A stretch of DNA of 10,526 nt, taken from contig DBNV01000087.1 of the NCBI GenBank assembly GCA_002299865.1, positions 1 to 10,526 on the forward strand. The letters run 5' to 3'. Below the pieces are notes generated by a model. That model saw only the letters and a list, made by a program, of their open reading frames with translations, had not been told where the DNA came from and searched no databases. Shown piece by piece: positions 6,768 through 10,526 of the stretch; the stretch's first letter is position 1, and the number at the start of each line of letters is the position of its first letter. Origin of the DNA: Desulfonatronaceae bacterium UBA663. GTDB lineage: Bacteria; Desulfobacterota; Desulfovibrionia; Desulfovibrionales; Desulfonatronaceae. The translations under genes were made by a program, and so were the position numbers.

Positions 6768-7451
6768 TTAGAGAGCGAACAGTTCGCCCCCGCGCAGTTC
6801 GTAACGCCGCTGCATGGCCATGGCCAATTCCTGGTTGTGGGTCACCACCACCAGACTGGTGCGCAATGTTTGATGAACATGCAGGAGCAGTTCCTTGACC
6901 TTGTTTCCAGCTTCCTCATCCAGGTTGCCGGTGGGCTCGTCCGCGAGGATCACCTTGGGTTTGAGCAGCAGCGCTCTGGCAATGGCCGCGCGCTGGCGCT
7001 CCCCGCCGGAAAGGGTAGTGGCGCGGTGATGCAGGCGGTTCTCCAAACCCACCATGCTCAAGATGGTCGTCGCTTCCCGGCGGGACCAGGCATGGGTTTG
7101 ACCGGCGATCAGGCCGGGCATGGCCACGTTTTCCAGGGCCGTGAACTCCGGCAGCAAATGGTGGAACTGAAACACGAATCCAATGTGTTGATTCCGAATC
7201 CGGTTCGTATCCTGCCGTCTCAGGGTTTGCAGATCCTGGCCGGAAAAACTGATCCTGCCCCAGGAGGGTTTGTCCAGGGTGCCGAGAATGTGCATCAGGG
7301 TGGACTTGCCCGAGCCTGACGCTCCAACGATGGCCGCGGACTCCCCCGGAAAAAGCGAAAAGTCGATCTGCTTCAGGATGGTCAGCCGCTCTGCGGCGTT
7401 TTGGATTTCCTTGCCCACCCCGTGCAGTTCGTACAGCAACTGGTCACTCAT
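6768..7451 (-). CDS. lolD: Lipoprotein-releasing ABC transporter ATPase LolD
   Basis: LolD is the cytoplasmic ATPase that powers release of outer-membrane lipoproteins from the inner membrane to LolA. From ATG 7451 it is 227 residues (E. coli LolD 233) and carries every ABC motif: Walker A GASGSGKST (43-51), Q-loop FVFQFHHLLPEFTALENV (Q95), signature LSGGERQRA (147-155), Walker B VILADEP (167-173), D-loop GNLDEE, and switch His205 in VVVTHNQ. I chose this start because the protein then begins MSDQLLYELHGVGKE, normal for LolD. A longer frame from 7514 would add 21 Pro/Arg/Cys-rich residues lying wholly inside lolC. The chosen start overlaps the permease stop by 8 nt, which suggests translational coupling. 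It could in principle serve a MacB-type permease, but the adjacent LolC/E partner makes LolD by far the best call. Confidence 0.95.
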   Translation of the reverse strand: MSDQLLYELHGVGKEIQNAAERLTILKQIDFSLFPGESAAIVGASGSGKSTLMHILGTLDKPSWGRISFSGQDLQTLRRQDTNRIRNQHIGFVFQFHHLLPEFTALENVAMPGLIAGQTHAWSRREATTILSMVGLENRLHHRATTLSGGERQRAAIARALLLKPKVILADEPTGNLDEEAGNKVKELLLHVHQTLRTSLVVVTHNQELAMAMQRRYELRGGELFAL

Positions 7452-8676
7452 AGCGCAGGGCTTCGGCGGGTTGCAAGCCGGAGGCCTTACGCGCCGGATA
7501 CAAGGTGGCCACAAAACACATGCTCATGGCGGCCAAAGCGATCATGACCAAGTCTGTCCACTGCAGGAGCACCGGAAGATGATCCAGGAGGTAAACGTCC
7601 ATGGGCAGGGTAATGAACTGGTAGCGCTCCAGCAGCCAGCAGAGCAGCAACCCGAAGCCAAAGCCCAAAAGCGTGCCTACGGTGCCGATGGTCGTGCCCA
7701 GAATAATGAATATCCGCCCGACTTGTTTGGCGTCGGCGCCCATGGAGACCAACACGGCGATGTCCTTGGTTTTTTCCATGACCAACATGACCAGGGTGGT
7801 GATGATGCTGAACGAACCCACCAGCACGATCATCGCCAGGATCACGGACATGGCGGTTTTTTCCAGCTCCAGGGCCGCGAAAAGGCTCTGGTTCATCTCC
7901 ATCCAGGTGCGGACGTGCAATGGAAAGCCGCCCAGGGCAGCATGCAGACCCTCGGCCACGCGCGGCGCGGCATAGACGTCACTAAGCCGGATCTCCAACC
8001 CGCTGACCACGTCTTCCCGGAGGCCGAGCACATTCTGAGCCGCGGGGATGGAAACATACGCCAGAGATGAGTCAAATTCGTACATGCCGGTGTGGAAGAT
8101 CCCTTTGACTATGAAAGGCTTGACGCTTGGCGAAAAGCCGGCGGCCGAACGCTGGCCTGCGGGGGAGAGCATGTTCACCGGAGAGCCGACGCGCAGGCCC
8201 AGGCGGGTGGCCAATTCCGAGCCGACAATGATACCCCGGCCGGGCTGGTCATCATCACTCAATGCCTGAACATGCCCCTGGACCAGATCCTTGACAAGGG
8301 TGATCACCCCTTGGGCGACGTCAGGGTCAATGCCGCGCAGGACCACGCCTTTGACGCCCAGAGGCGAGCTGAGCAACACCTCCGAATGTAAAAAAGGCAT
8401 GGCCCCGGCCACGCCGGGTACCTGACGGGCCTGTTCGACCAAACGATCATGGTCCCGGATGGTCCCTTCCAGGCTGGTGATGATCACGTGGGCATTGACC
8501 CCCAGGATTTTGTTCCGGAGTTCGCTGGAAAAACCGTTCATGACCCCCAGCACCACGATCAACGCGGCTACTCCCAGAGCCACGCCCAGGATGGCCACCC
8601 AGGAGATGACGGAAATAAAAGCGTGATGGCGTTTTGTCAGCAGGTAACGCAGGGCGATGAAGCGCTCAAGTCTCAT
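7444..8676 (-). CDS. lolC: Lipoprotein-releasing ABC transporter permease (LolC/LolE/LolF type)
   Basis: This is the inner-membrane permease of the Lol system. The 410-residue protein has the family layout: N-terminal RYLLTKRHHAFISVISWVAI leading into TM1 (about 20-48), a large periplasmic domain (about 49-270), then three more helices (about 274-300, 322-350, 375-393). A cytoplasmic coupling segment KDIAVLVSMGADAKQVGRIF (304-323) will contact LolD. The C-terminus ends ALRYE, as is usual for these permeases. It starts at ATG 8676 in a 4-nt ATGA overlap with the lysS stop, and ends 8 nt inside lolD. E. coli has separate LolC and LolE; only one permease is encoded here, so it may act as a homodimer (LolF style) unless a second gene lies elsewhere. 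The LolC versus LolE versus LolF label is therefore uncertain, while the family is clear. Confidence 0.92.
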   Translation of the reverse strand: MRLERFIALRYLLTKRHHAFISVISWVAILGVALGVAALIVVLGVMNGFSSELRNKILGVNAHVIITSLEGTIRDHDRLVEQARQVPGVAGAMPFLHSEVLLSSPLGVKGVVLRGIDPDVAQGVITLVKDLVQGHVQALSDDDQPGRGIIVGSELATRLGLRVGSPVNMLSPAGQRSAAGFSPSVKPFIVKGIFHTGMYEFDSSLAYVSIPAAQNVLGLREDVVSGLEIRLSDVYAAPRVAEGLHAALGGFPLHVRTWMEMNQSLFAALELEKTAMSVILAMIVLVGSFSIITTLVMLVMEKTKDIAVLVSMGADAKQVGRIFIILGTTIGTVGTLLGFGFGLLLCWLLERYQFITLPMDVYLLDHLPVLLQWTDLVMIALAAMSMCFVATLYPARKASGLQPAEALRYE

Positions 8677-10181
8677 AAAGCCAAATTGACCTCCGGTCGG
8701 AGCAGGGGGAACAAAATGACTTCCCGAATGGAAGGGCTGTCAGTCAGGAGCATGACCAGTCTGTCAATGCCCACACCCTCCCCGGCCGCCGGAGGCATGG
8801 CGTATTCCAGAGCGCGGATGTAGTCCTCGTCCATGAAATGAGCTTCCTCGTCGCCGGCCTCCTTTTCCTTGACCTGCTCCTCGAAGCGGACGCGTTGATC
8901 CATGGGATCATTGAGTTCGGAAAAGGCGTTGGCCATTTCCCGGCCGGCAATGAACAGCTCGAAGCGATCGGTGACGTCCGGATTCTGGTCGTTCCTGCGT
9001 GAAAGGGGGGAAATATCCGTCGGGTAGTGGTAGATGAAATGAGGCTGAATCAACTTCGGCTCCACCAGCAGGTCGAAAAGCTTGGCCTGGATCTTGCCGA
9101 TTTTTTCATTGACCTGCACGTTGTCGCCCAGTTTGAACATCAGCTTTCTGGCCGCGTCCGGATCGCAGTACTGTTCGGGCTTCAGCCCGCCGATGCTTTC
9201 CAATGATTCGTAAAATGTCAATCGCCGCCACGCCCCCCCCAGGTTGATCTCCGTGCCCTGGTAGGAAACCCGCTCGCCTCCGGTAACAGCCCTGGCCAAA
9301 GAAGCGAACATCTTCTCGGTGAGGTCCATGAGGTCCTCATACGTAGCGTAGGCCCAGTAGAATTCGAGCATGGTGAATTCGGGGTTGTGCTGGGTGGAAA
9401 TGCCTTCGTTGCGAAAATTGCGATTGATCTCGTAGACCTTCTCAAAACCGCCCACCAGCAGGCGTTTTAAGTACAATTCCGGAGCAATGCGCATGTACAG
9501 CCGCATGTCCAGGGCCTTGTGATGGGTGATGAACGGCTTGGCCGTGGCCCCTCCCGGAATGGGTTGCATCATGGGGGTTTCCACTTCCATGAAGCCGTGT
9601 TCATCCAAAAAGTTTCTGAGCAAGCGGATCATTTTTGTCCGACGCTGAAAAATTTCCCTGGTTCTGGGGTTGACCATCAGGTCCACGTAGCGCTGTCTGT
9701 ACCGGATCTCCACGTCCTTGAGGCCGTGGTACTTCTCCGGCAGAGGGCGCAGGGACTTGCTGACCAGGTGCACAGTGTTAGCCTTGACGGTCAACTCCCC
9801 GGTCTTGGTGCGAAAGAGCCCGCCGACCACGCCGACGATGTCGCCGATGTCCATTTTTTTAAACAGGGCGTATTGTTCTGAACCAATGGCGTCCCGCTGA
9901 ACGAAGATCTGAATCTGGTCGGTGGCGTCCTGAATGTGCAGAAAAGCCACCTTGCCGAAGGAACGCTGACTCATGATCCTCCCGGCCACGGCAAAGACCA
10001 GCTTGAGGCCGACCAGTTTGTCCTCGTCCCAATCGTCATGGGCGGACCTGATCTCACCGATGTCCGCATCCTTCTGGAAATCGTTGGGATAGAGTGCGAC
10101 CCCGGCGTTCTTGAGCTGGGTGAACTTTTCCAGACGCTGTTTCTGGAGTTGACTTAAGGGCTGTGATTGTTCGTCGTTCAA
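8673..10181 (-). CDS. lysS: Lysyl-tRNA synthetase, class II (TTG start)
   Basis: This cytosolic enzyme charges tRNA-Lys with lysine using ATP. The 502-residue product (E. coli LysS 505) has an N-terminal OB-fold anticodon-binding domain (about 60-145, with AGRIMSQRSFGKVAFLHIQD) and a class II catalytic core. Motif 1 spans about 180-207 (RTKMIRLLRNFLDEHGFMEVETP). Motif 2 contains NRNFRNEG followed by HNPEFTMLEFY (253-275). Motif 3 is GEGVGIDRLVML (477-488). The start codon is TTG (10181-10179): an in-frame TGA lies four codons upstream, no ATG occurs in frame before residue 70, and GAGGA sits 6 nt ahead. It is the first gene of the envelope operon and overlaps the permease start by 4 nt. Nothing suggests a pyrrolysyl enzyme or a class I LysRS. 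Confidence 0.97.
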   Translation of the reverse strand: MNDEQSQPLSQLQKQRLEKFTQLKNAGVALYPNDFQKDADIGEIRSAHDDWDEDKLVGLKLVFAVAGRIMSQRSFGKVAFLHIQDATDQIQIFVQRDAIGSEQYALFKKMDIGDIVGVVGGLFRTKTGELTVKANTVHLVSKSLRPLPEKYHGLKDVEIRYRQRYVDLMVNPRTREIFQRRTKMIRLLRNFLDEHGFMEVETPMMQPIPGGATAKPFITHHKALDMRLYMRIAPELYLKRLLVGGFEKVYEINRNFRNEGISTQHNPEFTMLEFYWAYATYEDLMDLTEKMFASLARAVTGGERVSYQGTEINLGGAWRRLTFYESLESIGGLKPEQYCDPDAARKLMFKLGDNVQVNEKIGKIQAKLFDLLVEPKLIQPHFIYHYPTDISPLSRRNDQNPDVTDRFELFIAGREMANAFSELNDPMDQRVRFEEQVKEKEAGDEEAHFMDEDYIRALEYAMPPAAGEGVGIDRLVMLLTDSPSIREVILFPLLRPEVNLAL

Positions 10182-10187
10182 GACAAA

Positions 10188-10192
10188 TCCTC
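10188..10192 (-). promoter_or_regulatory. lysS ribosome binding site (decides a TTG start)
   Basis: Minus-strand GAGGA lies 6 nt upstream of the TTG codon at 10181-10179. Together with the in-frame TGA at 10193-10191, which overlaps this site, it fixes TTG as the start. A perfect 8-bp hairpin ends 6 nt upstream of the site, at 10199. Confidence 0.8.
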
Positions 10193-10198
10193 AACTTG

Positions 10199-10219
10199 GC
10201 ATGGCCCCCAAGGCCATGC
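10199..10219 (-). promoter_or_regulatory. Hairpin in the lysS 5' leader
   Basis: A perfect inverted repeat pairs GCATGGCC (10199-10206) with GGCCATGC (10212-10219) around a 5-nt loop. It is GC rich and, in the lysS transcript, ends 6 nt before the Shine-Dalgarno site. No T run follows, so it is not a standard terminator. It could modulate initiation, stabilise the mRNA 5' region or bind a protein. The pairing is visible; a regulatory role is inference. Confidence 0.45.
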
Positions 10220-10271
10220 GGGGATCGGCGAAAGTCGCTTCGAGCGGCGCCGTGGGATGTCGCAACCAAAT

Positions 10272-10300
10272 TGCGTATGCCAACTCCTCCGGGACGTCAA
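10272..10300 (-). promoter_or_regulatory. Candidate promoter of the lysS-lpxI operon
   Basis: On the minus strand TTGACG (plus positions 10295-10300) is followed after exactly 17 nt by TACGCA (10272-10277). The -35 is good (five of six) and the -10 is weak. The start point would fall near 10265, giving a leader of about 84 nt that contains the 10199-10219 hairpin. It is the best sigma-70-like pair I found upstream of lysS. Confidence 0.4.
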
Positions 10301-10312
10301 GGAAGGAAAGGT

Positions 10313-10341
10313 ATCGCCGGAAAAACGTTACTCTCGGCGAT
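10313..10341. repeat. Inverted repeat between the divergent promoters
   Basis: ATCGCCG (10313-10319) and CGGCGAT (10335-10341) form a perfect 7-bp inverted repeat with a 15-nt spacer. It lies between the candidate lysS -35 (10295-10300) and the candidate tRNA-Asn -35 (10379-10384), so it could be an operator. A chance match of this length in 243 nt is quite possible. Confidence 0.3.
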
Positions 10342-10378
10342 CAGGGCATGGCTTAACTTCTGTTCCCTCCAAGGCCCC

Positions 10379-10411
10379 TTGACGAGTTTTTCGAGTCTGG
10401 GTAAATATAAC
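10379..10411 (+). promoter_or_regulatory. Candidate sigma-70 promoter of tRNA-Asn
   Basis: TTGACG (10379-10384) is followed by an AT-rich -10 region, TAAATATAAC (10402-10411). With a 17-nt spacer the -10 would be TAAATA (10402-10407); the better hexamer TATAAC (10406-10411) would need a 21-nt spacer. Either choice places the start just upstream of the tRNA at 10425. Confidence 0.55.
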
Positions 10412-10424
10412 TTTTTCGATGCAT

Positions 10425-10500
10425 TCCCTGGTAGCTCAATTGGCAGAGCGGGTGGCTGTTAACCACTAGGTTGGCGGTTCGAGTCCGTCCCGGGGAGCCA
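10425..10500 (+). tRNA. tRNA-Asn (anticodon GTT)
   Basis: A complete 76-nt cloverleaf can be folded. The acceptor stem TCCCTGG/CCGGGGA has one G-U pair. The D stem is GCTC/GAGC with an 8-nt loop containing GG. The anticodon stem GGTGG/CCACT encloses CTGTTAA, giving anticodon GTT (Asn). The variable loop AGGTT is 5 nt, and the T arm is GGCGG-TTCGAGT-CCGTC. The discriminator is G and CCA is encoded (10498-10500). It is transcribed divergently from lysS; its terminator must lie beyond the window edge. Confidence 0.97.
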
Positions 10501-10526
10501 AAATAATCAAGGCCTCTAGAGAAATC

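Noticed and set aside
7452..7514. N-terminal extension of lolD starting at 7514
   Set aside because: The 21 extra residues are Pro/Arg/Cys-rich, lie wholly inside lolC and are not seen in LolD. ATG 7451 gives the normal N-terminus.
10182..10300. T-box riboswitch in the lysS leader
   Set aside because: No T-box core or AGGGTGG-like element was found, no terminator precedes the gene, and T-boxes on aminoacyl-tRNA synthetase genes are mainly a feature of Gram-positive bacteria.

Overview
The window is a dense block of conserved Gram-negative housekeeping and outer-membrane genes, flanked by two tRNA genes. The organism is most likely a delta-proteobacterium (Desulfobacterota), probably from the Desulfovibrionales. 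The pointers are the gene order lysS - lolC/E - lolD - bamA - skp - lpxD - fabZ - lpxA - lpxI, the use of LpxI rather than LpxH for the lipid A pyrophosphatase step, a single Lol permease, and moderately high GC. The taxon is inferred from gene order and protein character; no database search was possible.

Layout. Positions 1-122 hold no convincing gene, only a candidate promoter for tRNA-Pro(GGG) (123-199, plus strand). That tRNA is followed at once by a strong intrinsic terminator (207-241). From 286 to 10181 nine protein genes lie head to tail on the minus strand. In transcription order they are lysS (10181-8673), lolC/E-type permease (8676-7444), lolD (7451-6768), bamA (6739-4055), skp/ompH (3996-3475), lpxD (3475-2435), fabZ (2442-1975), lpxA (1975-1154) and lpxI (1131-286). 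Junctions are 1-8 nt overlaps or gaps of at most 58 nt, so the nine genes look like one operon. The 243-nt region at 10182-10424 is divergent: it carries the lysS leader with a perfect hairpin beside the ribosome site, a candidate lysS promoter, an inverted repeat, and a candidate promoter for tRNA-Asn(GTT) (10425-10500, plus strand).

How the genes work together. LpxA, LpxD and LpxI supply acylation and pyrophosphate-cleavage steps of early lipid A synthesis, and FabZ sits in the 3-hydroxyacyl-ACP pathway that feeds the two acyltransferases. Skp escorts unfolded outer-membrane proteins to BamA, which inserts them. LolC/E-LolD release mature lipoproteins from the inner membrane towards the outer membrane. 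LysS, the lysyl-tRNA synthetase, is the one member with no envelope role and is the first gene, so it may tie envelope building to translation capacity.

No new defence, mobile or biosynthetic system is visible. The points that repay a second look are modest: a TolB/FlgO-like extra domain at the N-terminus of BamA, a one-permease Lol system, a leader hairpin ahead of a TTG-started lysS, a possible partial terminator between lpxA and lpxI, and a possible internal promoter ahead of skp.
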